The notes under the pieces are model-generated. The model worked only from the letters and a program-made list of their open reading frames with translations. It ran no database searches and was not told where the DNA came from. A stretch of DNA of 64,000 bases from an uncultured Bacteroidota bacterium (GTDB lineage: Bacteria; Bacteroidota; Bacteroidia; Chitinophagales; Chitinophagaceae). The first letter of the stretch is position 1. Each line of letters starts with the position of its first letter. Below are positions 14,471-24,037 of this stretch, piece after piece. The DNA is taken from NCBI GenBank assembly GCA_903927185.1, contig CAIYLW010000023.1:1-64000 (forward strand), given 5' to 3'. Position numbers and translations under genes: made by a program.

Positions 14471-16321
14471 TTACTTATTTTTTTTCAGTGTACGTTCTTT
14501 TAAATCCTGTACTTTTTTATTGCTGTCCATCATCTGATCGTATTTCTCCTGCCATTTTGTTTTGGTCTTTGGAGCTTTTCGTTTCAACTCAATCTTCGCG
14601 AGAATCTTATCATGATCGATAATATAATTTTGAATAACAAATTGTAATCCCAACGTGATAATATTGGATACTGTATAATACCAAGTTAACGCAGAAGGAA
14701 GTCTGTTAAATATAAATAACAACATGAATGGGAAGAAATATGGCATATACTTCAAGGCAGGATTGTCCTGTGTTGGAGTCATACTCATATTATATATTGA
14801 AATTAAAAAGCTAGTTATTACTGCCGTAATAGTAAACAAGCTAATATGGTCTCCAAATCCCATTGGAACGTTAAACGGTAATTTTGCGATTACATCATAT
14901 GAAGACAAATCCTGGCTCCATAAAAACGCTTGTCCGCGCAAAGCAATATTTGAATTAAAGAAACTATATAGTGCAAAGAATATTGGGATTTGCAATAATG
15001 CTGGAATGCAACCTCCCAGGGGATTCACCCCTGCTTCTCTAAACAATTTCATTTGCTCCATAGCAAAGCCTTGCTGATCCTCCCCAAACTTCTTTTTTAA
15101 GACATCCAATTCCGGACGCATTACTTTCATTTTAGCACCACTCAAATAACTGCTATAAGTAAGAGGCGCAGTAACAAGGCGAATAAATAAAGTAAGTAAC
15201 AAAACTACCCAACCATAATTCTTTACAAATCCTGCAAAGAAATTAAATACATTCATAATGATGTATTTATTAATTGGCCTAACAAAAGAATACATATCCC
15301 TTCCAAGATTAACAATCTGATCCATTCCTGGAGCTTGCTTCTTCAATATATTAAAATTGCTTGGGCCATAATACAATTGCATCGGAACCGCAACAGAAGC
15401 AGTAACTGGTAATTTCATTTGAAGGGCTGCATTTATAGTAGCTAACTGAGAACTAGAATCAGTTTTACGAATAAAACTTACAGATCCTGCATTGAAACTA
15501 TTTTTTGCAACCAACGTAGTATTGAAGAACTGTTGAACAACACTTATCCACTGTACAGGTTTTTCAAATTTCCTTTCATTCTTTGAAGAGATATAATCAA
15601 AATCGTTTCCTTCTGAGAAACAGATATTCGACATTTGACGTTCATAAACTGCAGTCCTTTCTAGCTGGTGAGTCGTTGAATTCCATTGCATATTCAACTG
15701 ACCCTGACTCAATAATTTATCAGCACCAGTTAAAGACAAATTCCAATCGATCATATATTCATTCGGGCGAATAATATATTCATGCAAAATAGATTGTCCA
15801 TTAGCAGATTGAATTACAAAACGTATGGTTTGACTACCATCGGTATTTTTTACTATCGGGCTTGAGGTAAAGAATAATTCAGAAGTTTGGGCAGATTGAT
15901 TAGTTCCAGTATTTACAGCATAACCAATTTGATCTGTTCCACCAGAAAGAGATACTAAATTGCCATCTTGTGATTTATAATTTTTAAGAATTACATTATA
16001 CACTCTACCTCCCTTATTGGAGAAGTTCACTTTCATTAATTCATTTTCTACTACAAACATTTGTTCAACACCTGTTGCAGCGGTGGTAAAGTTTCCAGCT
16101 GCAGAAACTCTGGATGCAGAATCCCTTCTAACGGAATCTATTTTTGCTGTTACAGTATCTACTATTTTAATCCTAGCGGCTTCTATACGGGCTATAGAAT
16201 CTTCTTGTTTCTTTTTAATTTCTACTAAGGCTGCTTGTTGTTTATTTGTATACCAGAAATATAAAAAAAACAAAATCGCTAGTAACACAAAACCAATTAC
16301 CGAATTCTTATCAGTCTTCAT
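14471..16321 (-). CDS. yidC: Membrane protein insertase YidC/Oxa1
   Basis: This inner-membrane insertase acts alone or with SecYEG. The 616-residue protein has an N-terminal membrane anchor (about 7-25), a Lys-rich stretch, a large periplasmic beta domain (about 85-340), and the conserved C-terminal core of five membrane segments. The core starts near YSFVRPINKYIIMNVFNFFAGFVKNYG, includes TLFIRLVTAPLTYSSY with the groove Arg, and continues to GGCIPALLQIPIFFALYSFF and LPSALTWYYTVSNIITLGLQ. The C-terminal tail is strongly basic, as expected for ribosome contact. The length fits Bacteroidota YidC. It is divergent from the DUF4407 gene. Confidence 0.95.
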   Translation of the reverse strand: MKTDKNSVIGFVLLAILFFLYFWYTNKQQAALVEIKKKQEDSIARIEAARIKIVDTVTAKIDSVRRDSASRVSAAGNFTTAATGVEQMFVVENELMKVNFSNKGGRVYNVILKNYKSQDGNLVSLSGGTDQIGYAVNTGTNQSAQTSELFFTSSPIVKNTDGSQTIRFVIQSANGQSILHEYIIRPNEYMIDWNLSLTGADKLLSQGQLNMQWNSTTHQLERTAVYERQMSNICFSEGNDFDYISSKNERKFEKPVQWISVVQQFFNTTLVAKNSFNAGSVSFIRKTDSSSQLATINAALQMKLPVTASVAVPMQLYYGPSNFNILKKQAPGMDQIVNLGRDMYSFVRPINKYIIMNVFNFFAGFVKNYGWVVLLLTLFIRLVTAPLTYSSYLSGAKMKVMRPELDVLKKKFGEDQQGFAMEQMKLFREAGVNPLGGCIPALLQIPIFFALYSFFNSNIALRGQAFLWSQDLSSYDVIAKLPFNVPMGFGDHISLFTITAVITSFLISIYNMSMTPTQDNPALKYMPYFFPFMLLFIFNRLPSALTWYYTVSNIITLGLQFVIQNYIIDHDKILAKIELKRKAPKTKTKWQEKYDQMMDSNKKVQDLKERTLKKNK

Positions 16322-16350
16322 ATCAAATTTTATTGAGCGGCAAAGGTAGT

Positions 16351-16372
16351 ATTCTCAGTTTAGATTGAGAAT
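16351..16372. promoter_or_regulatory. Inverted repeat in the yidC promoter region
   Basis: ATTCTCA (16351-16357) and TGAGAAT (16366-16372) form a perfect 7-base inverted repeat with an 8-base spacer. It lies directly upstream of the complement of CAAAGGTA (16341-16348), which reads TACCTTTG, a full match to the Bacteroidota -7 box for yidC. It could be an operator or a chance palindrome. Confidence 0.35.
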
Positions 16373-16488
16373 CAGGAATTATAAAATAATACAAGCGTTA
16401 AAATAGCTATAAAAAGGGCAATTGGGAGGGCAATATCAGTTTTTACTCGTTTCTTTAGATTCTTCAACAAGGGTTTTCCCAACTTCAA
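16372..16488 (-). CDS. Possible 38-residue single-pass membrane peptide (short ORF)
   Basis: This frame is too short for the ORF track. Reading the minus strand from a TTG at 16488 gives a basic N-terminus (MKLGKPLLKNLKKRVKTD) followed by a clean hydrophobic segment (IALPIALFIAILTLVLFYNS) and TGA. The topology is typical of small membrane proteins, and it lies upstream of yidC on the same strand. Against it: no ATG start is possible, and the stop overlaps the inverted repeat next to the yidC promoter. Treat as a candidate only. Confidence 0.25.
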   Translation of the reverse strand: MKLGKPLLKNLKKRVKTDIALPIALFIAILTLVLFYNS

Positions 16489-16513
16489 CCATCACATTTG
16501 AAAATTAAACAAT

Positions 16514-17542
16514 ATGATGGAGTATGCCAAAAGTGTGCTTCCCGGCGATAGCTATACGTCTGGAAAATTCACAAAGTTTTTATGGTGGCTCTCAACCGCC
16601 GAACAAGAATTAATAGAAACTGCAGTGATCGATCGTAACAGATATGCCATCACTGGTATGACAGTTTTGGGTACCTGGCTATTTGCAACACTTGCATGGG
16701 CCTATTTTTTTAGTACAGTGGTTTCTAATATTTGGGCACCCATTGTACTTGGAATTTTTATGGGAGGTATTATATTAGGTATTGATCGGGCGCTGATCAA
16801 AGGCATTAATCAGAATAATAAACTTAAGTTAGTTCCTATAAGTTTTCGAGTTTTACTAGCTATGACAATTGGCTTGTTTATGGCACAGCCTGCACTATTG
16901 TATTTGTTCGACAAAGAAATTCATACACAAATTTCAGTCGACAATGAACAACGCAAACGGATGAAATTACAACAACAAGACTGTGTGTATGTGAGTATTA
17001 GACAACCATTATTATTACAACGAAATCAACTACAGGCTCAATTATTAGCAAAGGATAAAGAGGTTTCAGCAGCACGAGAAAGTTTTATAACAGAAACAGA
17101 TGGTACTGGAGGAAGTAAAAAAGTAGGACTGAAAGATATTGCCAAAGCCAAACAAGAAGCATATCAAAAACTTCAATTAAATTATATTGCTTTAGAACAA
17201 TCACTTACACCCGAAATTCGAACGGCTGATAGCAGCTTAAGAAATATAGATGCAGGCATCTTAAAGGAACAAGCGGCATTTGAAAATTTATTGAATGATG
17301 GATTCATCACTAGAATTGAAGCATTAAATAATTTAATCAAAAACAATTCAGCCATTGCATTTCGGTATTATTTATTAGTTGTGATTTTAATGTTGATAGA
17401 ACTGATGCCTGTTATCGCAAAAACAATACTACCATCAGGCACTTATGACGAGCATGTAAAGCTTCAGGAGGAGTATGAAATAAAAAGTCTCCAGCAACTT
17501 TATCAAAAAGCTACTGAAGACATTAATAAAGAATGGCTTTAG
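16514..17542 (+). CDS. DUF4407 membrane protein
   Basis: The 342-residue protein matches DUF4407: SGKFTKFLWWLSTAEQELIETAVIDRNRYAITGMTVLGTWLFA at the start, membrane segments at roughly 45-70, 75-95 and 110-130, a cytoplasmic coiled-coil region (about 140-270) rich in Gln, Glu and Lys, and a last membrane helix (YLLVVILMLIELMPVIAKTI). The GIDRALIKG segment between helices 2 and 3 is characteristic. The role of the family is unknown. Two adjacent ATGs (16514 and 16517) could both start it. It stands alone between divergent yidC and the convergent peptidase, with only 3 bases before the latter's stop. Confidence 0.85.
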   Translation: MMEYAKSVLPGDSYTSGKFTKFLWWLSTAEQELIETAVIDRNRYAITGMTVLGTWLFATLAWAYFFSTVVSNIWAPIVLGIFMGGIILGIDRALIKGINQNNKLKLVPISFRVLLAMTIGLFMAQPALLYLFDKEIHTQISVDNEQRKRMKLQQQDCVYVSIRQPLLLQRNQLQAQLLAKDKEVSAARESFITETDGTGGSKKVGLKDIAKAKQEAYQKLQLNYIALEQSLTPEIRTADSSLRNIDAGILKEQAAFENLLNDGFITRIEALNNLIKNNSAIAFRYYLLVVILMLIELMPVIAKTILPSGTYDEHVKLQEEYEIKSLQQLYQKATEDINKEWL

Positions 17543-17545
17543 AAA

Positions 17546-19741
17546 CTATTTAGCTCCGCTAGGGCAGTTTCTTTTTAAATAATTAGTATATAGTTTAGAA
17601 AGGTGTGGAAAAGTTCCAGCACCTTCTGAAATGCTATGTGTTCGATTTGGGTAACTCATCATTTGAAATTGTTTTCCATTTTTCACAAGTTCATTCACTA
17701 GCATTTCCATATTTGAATAGTGCACATTATCATCTCCAGTTCCATGAATGAGTAATAGATTTCCTTTCAGATTTTTGGCATAAGTAATTGGAGACCCTTT
17801 TATAAAACCGGTCTTATCTTCTTGAGGTAATCCCATATACCTTTCTTGGTAAAGATTGTCATAAGTAAGCTGATTAGCAACACCGGCAACAGCAATACCT
17901 GTTTGATAAATCTCCGGGAATTGAAACATTAAGTTTTGTGTGGCTGAACCACCACCACTCCAGCCCCAAACGGCTACTCGGCTAGTATCGATATATTTCC
18001 ATTTCAAAATTTCTTTTGCAGCAAGTGCCTGATCGCGAATATTAACTTGTCCTATTTTTTTATACACTGATTTTCGCCATTCTCTTCCTTTTGGAACTGG
18101 TGTTCCACGATTATCAATAGAAATATAAAAATACCCATCTGCAGACATATCTCCATCATAAAGATAGTTGTATGCTGCACCATATTCATCTCTTACATTT
18201 TGTCCCCACGGTTCTGTGTACACATAAAAAACAACTGGATATTTTTTTGTAGAATCAAAATTATTAGGCTTAACTAACCAGGCATCCATTGTTACATTTT
18301 CTGAAGTTGTAACTGTGAAGAATTCAATATTTGATTTCGATTTATCTGATGCAAGAAGTGCTTTGTTTACCTTATTTCCATCAATTGGAATATGACCAGG
18401 GAGTTTTATCCATTCAATTATATTGGGGGTATAATAATTAGAAAATTTATGTTGCGCAAAAGTTGCGAAAGGTGACAATTCATAATCGTTGGTACCTGTT
18501 TGATTGTTTGGAGTAACACGAATAGCTGATCCAGTTCCATCTAATGAAACCTTGTATAAATATTGTTGTGTTGCGTTTTCTGGTGAGCCATCGAAATATA
18601 AGAAACCGTTTTTTTCATCAATTGCAGAAATACTCATCACATCATATTTTCCATTGGTAATACATTTTACTTTTTTACCGTCACGACTTATTCTGTAAAT
18701 ATGTCGCCATCCATCTTTTTCGCTCGACCATAGAAATTCATTACCCTTTTCAATCCAATCCCAACCTCCATAAGAATATTTTTGATCCCATTCTTGTTGA
18801 AGATCTATCCATGCAGAATCTTCTTCGTGATAAATAGAAGTAACTTTCCCGGTATTAGATTCACATAATAATATGGCTGTTTGATTCTGCCTACGATTTA
18901 AATGTTGTACAATTAATTCAGAGCTATTAGCGGCCCATTCCATTCTAGGTAAATAGGTTTCTAATATGGTATCAGTAGGAATATTCATCCATTTTGTTTT
19001 ACTAGTAGCTAATGAAACAACTCCAATTTTAAATGGAGAAGGCTTTTCCCCAGAAATAGGATATTCTACAGGTACTGCAAAAGGATAAATCGAATCCGTA
19101 TTATTAATCATCAGATGCTCTCTTGTAATTTTCGCATCTATTTGCCAATAAGCAATCTGTTTGCTATCAGGGCTCCATCTAAAACCATCTCTACAAAAGA
19201 ATTCTTCTTCATAGGCCCAATCGAAAGTGCCATTGATTTTTTTCTTATTACCGCCAATAGTGAGTGCTTGTATTTTATTAGTTGCGAGATCTTCTACATA
19301 AATATTATAGTCGCTTACATACGCTACTTTATTATCATCTGGAGAGAACTTAGCAAACATCAAAGATGAAGCAGGTTTGCCCTTTCCTAATTGTTTTAAA
19401 CTTTTATCATTTAAGTTGAGTACCCAGTAATCACCTCTAGTATCATATCGCCAAACTTTTTTAGAATTGGTATAGATCAACAATTTACTTTCGTCGTTCG
19501 AAAAGAAAAAATTACGAACTGTTAAAGGTTTATCGGCACCTTCAGGAGTTAATTGTTTTTTGGTAATGACAACTAACTTTGAATTATCCAACAAATTGTT
19601 ATAGGAAATTTCTCCATTCGCATTTGTATAATAACCATTGCCATTTATACTCCAATGAATCCCAGAGGGGGGCTGAGCCATTGCAGTACAAATTGAAAAT
19701 AAAATTATCACTAAAAGAATTAAGATTTTTTTGTTGTGCAT
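17546..19741 (-). CDS. Dipeptidyl peptidase IV-like S9 family serine peptidase
   Basis: The 731-residue exported prolyl peptidase has a signal peptide at residues 1-22 (ICTAMAQ). Then comes an eight-bladed beta-propeller domain (DPPIV_N, about 40-470) with FSPDDNKVAYVSDYNIYVEDL, WAYEEEFFCRDGFRWSPDSKQIAYW and YSYGGWDWIEKGNEFLWSSEKDGWRHIY. The C-terminal alpha/beta-hydrolase domain holds the triad Ser595 (GWSGGG), Asp670 (HGTGDDNVH) and His702 (YPNRTHSI). The double-Glu motif (WAYEEEFF) that holds the substrate amino terminus in DPP-IV is present. It probably acts in the periplasm on X-Pro or X-Ala peptides. It is the only gene between pyrG and the convergent DUF4407 gene. Confidence 0.92.
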   Translation of the reverse strand: MHNKKILILLVIILFSICTAMAQPPSGIHWSINGNGYYTNANGEISYNNLLDNSKLVVITKKQLTPEGADKPLTVRNFFFSNDESKLLIYTNSKKVWRYDTRGDYWVLNLNDKSLKQLGKGKPASSLMFAKFSPDDNKVAYVSDYNIYVEDLATNKIQALTIGGNKKKINGTFDWAYEEEFFCRDGFRWSPDSKQIAYWQIDAKITREHLMINNTDSIYPFAVPVEYPISGEKPSPFKIGVVSLATSKTKWMNIPTDTILETYLPRMEWAANSSELIVQHLNRRQNQTAILLCESNTGKVTSIYHEEDSAWIDLQQEWDQKYSYGGWDWIEKGNEFLWSSEKDGWRHIYRISRDGKKVKCITNGKYDVMSISAIDEKNGFLYFDGSPENATQQYLYKVSLDGTGSAIRVTPNNQTGTNDYELSPFATFAQHKFSNYYTPNIIEWIKLPGHIPIDGNKVNKALLASDKSKSNIEFFTVTTSENVTMDAWLVKPNNFDSTKKYPVVFYVYTEPWGQNVRDEYGAAYNYLYDGDMSADGYFYISIDNRGTPVPKGREWRKSVYKKIGQVNIRDQALAAKEILKWKYIDTSRVAVWGWSGGGSATQNLMFQFPEIYQTGIAVAGVANQLTYDNLYQERYMGLPQEDKTGFIKGSPITYAKNLKGNLLLIHGTGDDNVHYSNMEMLVNELVKNGKQFQMMSYPNRTHSISEGAGTFPHLSKLYTNYLKRNCPSGAK

Positions 19742-19810
19742 ATACTCTTTTTAAGAAATTGAAATTACTAAACTAAGGCAACAAAAAACTGATTAGCTAT
19801 TTTTATCTAT

Positions 19811-19848
19811 AAAAAATCCCGTTAAGATTTTGCTTAACGGGATTTTTT
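19811..19848. terminator. Strong terminator between pyrG and the S9 peptidase gene
   Basis: AAAAAATCCCGTTAAG (19811-19826) pairs without mismatch with CTTAACGGGATTTTTT (19833-19848) around ATTTTG. On the minus strand the U tract directly follows the GC core, so it ends the pyrG transcript. Confidence 0.85.
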
Positions 19849-19862
19849 AATGTTTGTATCTT

Positions 19863-21506
19863 TTAAACTACTTGAGCAACTTTTTTACCATTACTGTGCA
19901 GTTGCTCATTATATTTTTTTGCAGCTCCAATAAACGAAACAAATAAAGGCGCAGGATTTTCCACAGAGCTCTTTAATTCAGGGTGGTATTGCACGCCAAT
20001 AAAGAAGGGATGTGATGGAATTTCTACAATTTCCACTAACCCAGTTTCTGGATTAATTCCACTTGCTATCATTCCATTTTGTTGGATCTGCTCTAGGTAT
20101 TTATTATTAAATTCATAGCGATGACGGTGACGTTCAGTGATAGAAGTCTTACCATAAATTTTATGAGCCAGGCTACCCTCTGTAATTTCACAAGGATATG
20201 ATCCTAAACGCATGGTTCCACCCATCATAGTGATTTTCTTCTGCTCCTCCATAATATCAATCACAGGAAACTCTGTGTTTGCATCCATTTCTACTGAATG
20301 AGCACCTTTCAATCCAAGAATATTTCTAGCAAATTCAATAACTGCCATTTGCATTCCTAAGCAAATACCAAAGAATGGCAACCCTTTTTCTCTTGCATAT
20401 TGTACTGCAATAATTTTTCCATCAATTCCACGCAATCCAAATCCAGGAGCAACTAATAATCCATCTAATCCGGAAAGTTTTTCAGAAACATTTTCTGCTG
20501 TAATATATTCACTGTGTACATTTACCACTTCTACTTTTACTTCATTCATAGCACCGGCATGAATAAAGCTTTCTAGAATTGATTTATAAGCATCTTGCAA
20601 TTCTATATACTTTCCAATTAAACCTACAGTTACTTTACTTTTTGGATATTTTAATTTGTCTAAGAACCCTTTCCATTTATCTAAATTAGGTTCGGCATAT
20701 CCGGTTATGTTCATTTTACGTAAACAAATAAGATCAAGCTTTTCGCGAAGCATCAATAATGGCACTTCATAAATTGTTGCTGCATCCATTGCTTCAATGA
20801 CTGCTTCGGTTTTTACATTACAAAACAGTGCAATTTTACGTTTGATATCATTGTTTAATGGTTCTTCTGTTCTACAAACTAATATATCAGGATGCACCCC
20901 TGTTTCACTCAACATTTTAACACTGTGCTGAGTGGGTTTTGTTTTTAATTCTTTGGCCGCTTTTAAATAAGGTATTAAAGTTAGATGGACCACAACTAGG
21001 TCTTCATCTGGCAATTCCCATTGTAATTGACGAACAGCCTCAATAAAAGGTAAACTTTCAATATCCCCAACTGTTCCACCTAATTCAGTGATAATGATAT
21101 CAAATTGACCACTTTGACCAAGCAATAACATTCTTCTTTTTATTTCATCAGTTATGTGAGGAACCACTTGAACTGTTTTACCAAGAAAATCGCCTGCCCT
21201 TTCTTTATTAATAACTGTTTGGTAAATCCTACCGGTAGTTACGTTATTTGCTTGAGAAGTATAATTACTTAAGAAACGCTCATAGTGTCCTAGATCCAAA
21301 TCGGTTTCAGCACCGTCTTCAGTTACATAACACTCTCCATGTTCATATGGATTTAATGTACCCGGATCCACATTGATATAGGGATCAAACTTTTGAATGG
21401 TAACTTTCAAGCCTCGAGCCTGCAATAGTTTTGCAAGCGACGCTGCAATAATTCCTTTACCTAAACTACTGGTTACTCCACCAGTAACAAAAATGTACTT
21501 AGCCAT
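19863..21506 (-). CDS. pyrG: CTP synthase
   Basis: The 547-residue enzyme converts UTP to CTP using ATP and glutamine. The N-terminal synthase domain starts [19 protein letters not shown] (P-loop), then [40 protein letters not shown] and [20 protein letters not shown]. The class I glutamine amidotransferase domain (about 300-535) has [11 protein letters not shown], the nucleophile Cys in FFGICLGMQ, and the His and Glu of [10 protein letters not shown]. Length and order are normal. A 17-base palindrome lies in its presumed 5-prime leader. Confidence 0.97.
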   Translation of the reverse strand: MAKYIFVTGGVTSSLGKGIIAASLAKLLQARGLKVTIQKFDPYINVDPGTLNPYEHGECYVTEDGAETDLDLGHYERFLSNYTSQANNVTTGRIYQTVINKERAGDFLGKTVQVVPHITDEIKRRMLLLGQSGQFDIIITELGGTVGDIESLPFIEAVRQLQWELPDEDLVVVHLTLIPYLKAAKELKTKPTQHSVKMLSETGVHPDILVCRTEEPLNNDIKRKIALFCNVKTEAVIEAMDAATIYEVPLLMLREKLDLICLRKMNITGYAEPNLDKWKGFLDKLKYPKSKVTVGLIGKYIELQDAYKSILESFIHAGAMNEVKVEVVNVHSEYITAENVSEKLSGLDGLLVAPGFGLRGIDGKIIAVQYAREKGLPFFGICLGMQMAVIEFARNILGLKGAHSVEMDANTEFPVIDIMEEQKKITMMGGTMRLGSYPCEITEGSLAHKIYGKTSITERHRHRYEFNNKYLEQIQQNGMIASGINPETGLVEIVEIPSHPFFIGVQYHPELKSSVENPAPLFVSFIGAAKKYNEQLHSNGKKVAQVV

Positions 21507-21826
21507 AAGAGCGTTTATTGATCAATGTTGAATACTTGAAGTATTCGTTTAAATTTATTAGAATTACCAAAGATGAGCTATCCGCACATCTTTACTTTAT
21601 CAATGTTCCTATAACAAAAAATAGCTCGAAAAAAAGCTTTCGCTTTAATTCAGCTTTAAAAGGAACATCGTATTTGACCAAGGGGAATAAATGACAAAAA
21701 TTCTCAGCGGTCATACAAACCTACTTTAAAAAAGCTCAGAAAAAAAATAGTAGCCCAAAAACAAACAATGGCTGAACAGAAGTGTTAATTTGAAGTGCAA
21801 ATCTTTCCTACTAAAAATTACAAATA
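21507..21826. other. Intergenic region between divergent pyrG and dienelactone hydrolase genes
   Basis: The 320-base gap holds the palindrome at 21530-21546 near pyrG. I see no ORF, RNA gene or full promoter consensus in the rest. A second loose pair is the shared word ATCAATGTT / ATCAATGTTC at 21521 and 21600. Confidence 0.5.
21530..21546. promoter_or_regulatory. 17-base palindrome upstream of pyrG
   Basis: GAATACTT-G-AAGTATTC is a perfect 8+8 inverted repeat, 24 bases upstream of the pyrG start codon. It could be a transcription factor operator or a small RNA hairpin in the leader. No terminator-like U tract follows it. Confidence 0.4.
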
Positions 21827-22705
21827 ATGAAAAAACTATTGATTTTGACCTTGGCTGCCTTTTCAACGGCCTTTATTTTCAGCTATCGCTATAAAGCTCC
21901 CAGTCCGAAAATTCTAACTCCTGAATGTTATATCAGTTGTTATAATGCAGATGTACGAGACCAATTCAGACAAGAAGCTAGTACTATGGCTTTTGCAAAC
22001 CTTCATCCTACACCATTGCCATTTCATCTTGATGGGGCTTTGGGCAAATCCATCAGTTTTAAGGCTGCAGATGGTTCAGAAGCTATGGGATATGAAATTA
22101 AATCAAAGAAAAAGAGCAATAAATGGGTTTTTGTGATTCAAGAATGGTGGGGATTGAACGATTATATCAAAAGGGAATCCGACAATCTTTCTAAAGAATT
22201 AGAAGATGTAAATGTGTTAGCCATTGACTTATATGATGGTAAAGTAGCAGCTACACCAGACAGTGCTATGAAATTAGTTCAGGCTGCAAAGACCGAAAGA
22301 TTAGAAACTATTATCAAAGGAGCATTAGCCTATTCAGGATCTAAGGCTAAAATTTATACTATTGGTTGGTGTTTTGGAGGTATGTGGAGTTTACAAACAA
22401 CTCTATTAGCCGGAAAACAAGCAGCTGGTTGTGTAATGTATTACGGTCGCCCTGAAACAAACTTAGATAAATTAAAGGGATTGAACTGTGATGTAATCGG
22501 TTTCTTTGGCAATAAAGACAAAAGCCCATCTCCTGAAATGGTAACTAAGTTTGAACAGGATATGTTGAGTAGCGGAAAAAAATTGACTGCTTATAAATAC
22601 GAAGCAGGTCATGGTTTTGCAAATCCTAGTAATCCTAGTTTTAATAAAGAAGCGACAGAAGATGCACACGAAAAAGCTATTGCATTTTTAAAGGCTCATC
22701 TGTAA
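21827..22705 (+). CDS. Exported dienelactone hydrolase family protein
   Basis: The 292-residue alpha/beta hydrolase has a signal peptide at about residues 1-20. The DLH core starts at KWVFVIQEWWGLNDYIKRESDNL and LAIDLYDGKVA. The nucleophile elbow is GWCFGG (Cys as in true dienelactone hydrolases), with Asp in IGFFGNKDKSPSP and His in YEAGHGFANPSNPSFNKEA. The order C-D-H and the QEWWGL oxyanion segment are family hallmarks. The physiological substrate is unknown. It is a single-gene unit ended by a strong hairpin. Confidence 0.88.
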   Translation: MKKLLILTLAAFSTAFIFSYRYKAPSPKILTPECYISCYNADVRDQFRQEASTMAFANLHPTPLPFHLDGALGKSISFKAADGSEAMGYEIKSKKKSNKWVFVIQEWWGLNDYIKRESDNLSKELEDVNVLAIDLYDGKVAATPDSAMKLVQAAKTERLETIIKGALAYSGSKAKIYTIGWCFGGMWSLQTTLLAGKQAAGCVMYYGRPETNLDKLKGLNCDVIGFFGNKDKSPSPEMVTKFEQDMLSSGKKLTAYKYEAGHGFANPSNPSFNKEATEDAHEKAIAFLKAHL

Positions 22706-22719
22706 TTTTAGAATTAATG

Positions 22720-22763
22720 AATAATAAAGTCCGTCCCGAATGCTCGAGACGGACTTTATTATT
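22720..22763. terminator. Bidirectional terminator between the DLH gene and the barrel gene
   Basis: AATAATAAAGTCCGTC (22720-22735) pairs with GACGGACTTTATTATT (22748-22763). After one C-A mismatch the pairing continues (CGA/TCG) to an ATGC loop. The right arm's last base touches the stop codon of the convergent gene. Confidence 0.8.
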
Positions 22764-23995
22764 TAAAACACTTCTCCTAGATTAACGAAGAATCCCCTCG
22801 ATCCATCCTTACCAAAGCCATAATCAATGCAAAGATTAGCTCCGGAATGCTTATTAAGTTTTAATCGAATTCCGGTTCCATAACCAGGAGAAAGTACTTG
22901 AAACTGTTTCGAAATTTCAGGTGAGAAATATTGAAGATTACCAAACACCACACCACCTAAAAAACCATTTCTACTTATATTAAATCGATACTCGCTCTCA
23001 AAATAAAACATATTGTTTCCCCTAAAGCGGCCTTGTATATAACCACGGCCAGTATTATATTGATCATCCCAACCAGTGCTAGGCATCAATAAATAAGGTG
23101 GGGTTCCACCCAAGGTCATCCAGTTGAAACTCCAAAGAGCCAATGTATTTTTGGAATTTCTTGGAAAGGGTAAATATTTACGAATATCAATTAGGAATGA
23201 TTGCCAATTATTATCACTACCAAAAAATGTTCGACTATCTCTATATACTGCATTGATGAACCATCCATTTTTGGAATTGATCTGATTCAAACGATTGTCA
23301 TAAAGTACTTTCAATGCGATACTTGAGGCCATCTCTGTCTTACCTAACTGTCTATTGATTAAATTATTTAATCTTCTTGTAACTGAATCAACCACTATAA
23401 TATTCCAGTTTCTATCAAAATATATACCAGCTCCAACAAAAAGATTTTTTGCAACAGATTTCAAAATTGTTTCATGAAGTTTTATTCCGTAAAAGGCAAT
23501 TTGGTGGCCTTTATTTGGATTTGATCTTCCACCCAATCCATAGATGTTTGAGGGATAATCTATATATCGATTGTCGGATATAAAATTGTATTTATTATCC
23601 TTTGTCCAAATATCAATTGTTAACGGAGCTAAAATTTGATCGTATTGTGTATACGTTACGCTGGTGGAAATGCTAGATAATTTCTGGTTAGCTGCAGTGT
23701 CATTAAAATATGCAAGGTTGGCACTTAAGATACCTGCAAAACCAGTTTGTAATGAATAACCAGCAGCAGGTATAAAACTAAATTGCTTTTTAATTTTATT
23801 TTCCAGCGGATCAGTAGGATTCAATACATTATGATTATCATTCTTATTAGCTCTCCTTAAAATATCGCTGAAATCTTTTTCAGCAAACATTTTCGCAGGA
23901 ACCGATTTATTATTTTGCATAGAATCGAGCTGAGCTGTTATTGGCCCAACCAAAAGAAAGGATAGCAGTAATAATAAATAGGTTTTAAATTTCAT
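22763..23995 (-). CDS. Outer-membrane beta-barrel protein, BamA/TamA surface-antigen type
   Basis: The 410-residue protein has a signal peptide at 1-21 (LLVGPITAQ). A short linker leads to a barrel-like region from about 75 to the end with alternating amphipathic strands (LSSISTSVTYTQYDQILAPLTIDIW, YGIKLHETILKSVAKNLFVGAGIYFDRNW, GYIQGRFRGNNMFYFESEYRFNIS). The chain ends GFFVNLGEVF, a C-terminal Phe beta-signal as used by Bam-inserted proteins. The last third resembles the Bac_surface_Ag (D15) domain. No POTRA repeats are visible, so it is not BamA itself. Its substrate or function is unknown. It follows proC after 42 bases on the same strand. Confidence 0.8.
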   Translation of the reverse strand: MKFKTYLLLLLSFLLVGPITAQLDSMQNNKSVPAKMFAEKDFSDILRRANKNDNHNVLNPTDPLENKIKKQFSFIPAAGYSLQTGFAGILSANLAYFNDTAANQKLSSISTSVTYTQYDQILAPLTIDIWTKDNKYNFISDNRYIDYPSNIYGLGGRSNPNKGHQIAFYGIKLHETILKSVAKNLFVGAGIYFDRNWNIIVVDSVTRRLNNLINRQLGKTEMASSIALKVLYDNRLNQINSKNGWFINAVYRDSRTFFGSDNNWQSFLIDIRKYLPFPRNSKNTLALWSFNWMTLGGTPPYLLMPSTGWDDQYNTGRGYIQGRFRGNNMFYFESEYRFNISRNGFLGGVVFGNLQYFSPEISKQFQVLSPGYGTGIRLKLNKHSGANLCIDYGFGKDGSRGFFVNLGEVF

Positions 23996-24037
23996 TAAGT
24001 TTATTTAATACGAATCTTATTTACATTTTAAATAGCA

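Noticed and set aside
18090-18100. Peptidase nucleophile motif GWSGGG instead of the GWSYGG of mammalian DPP-IV
   Set aside because: GWSGGGS is common among Bacteroidota S9 peptidases, and the Asp and His of the triad are in place, so it is not an anomaly.
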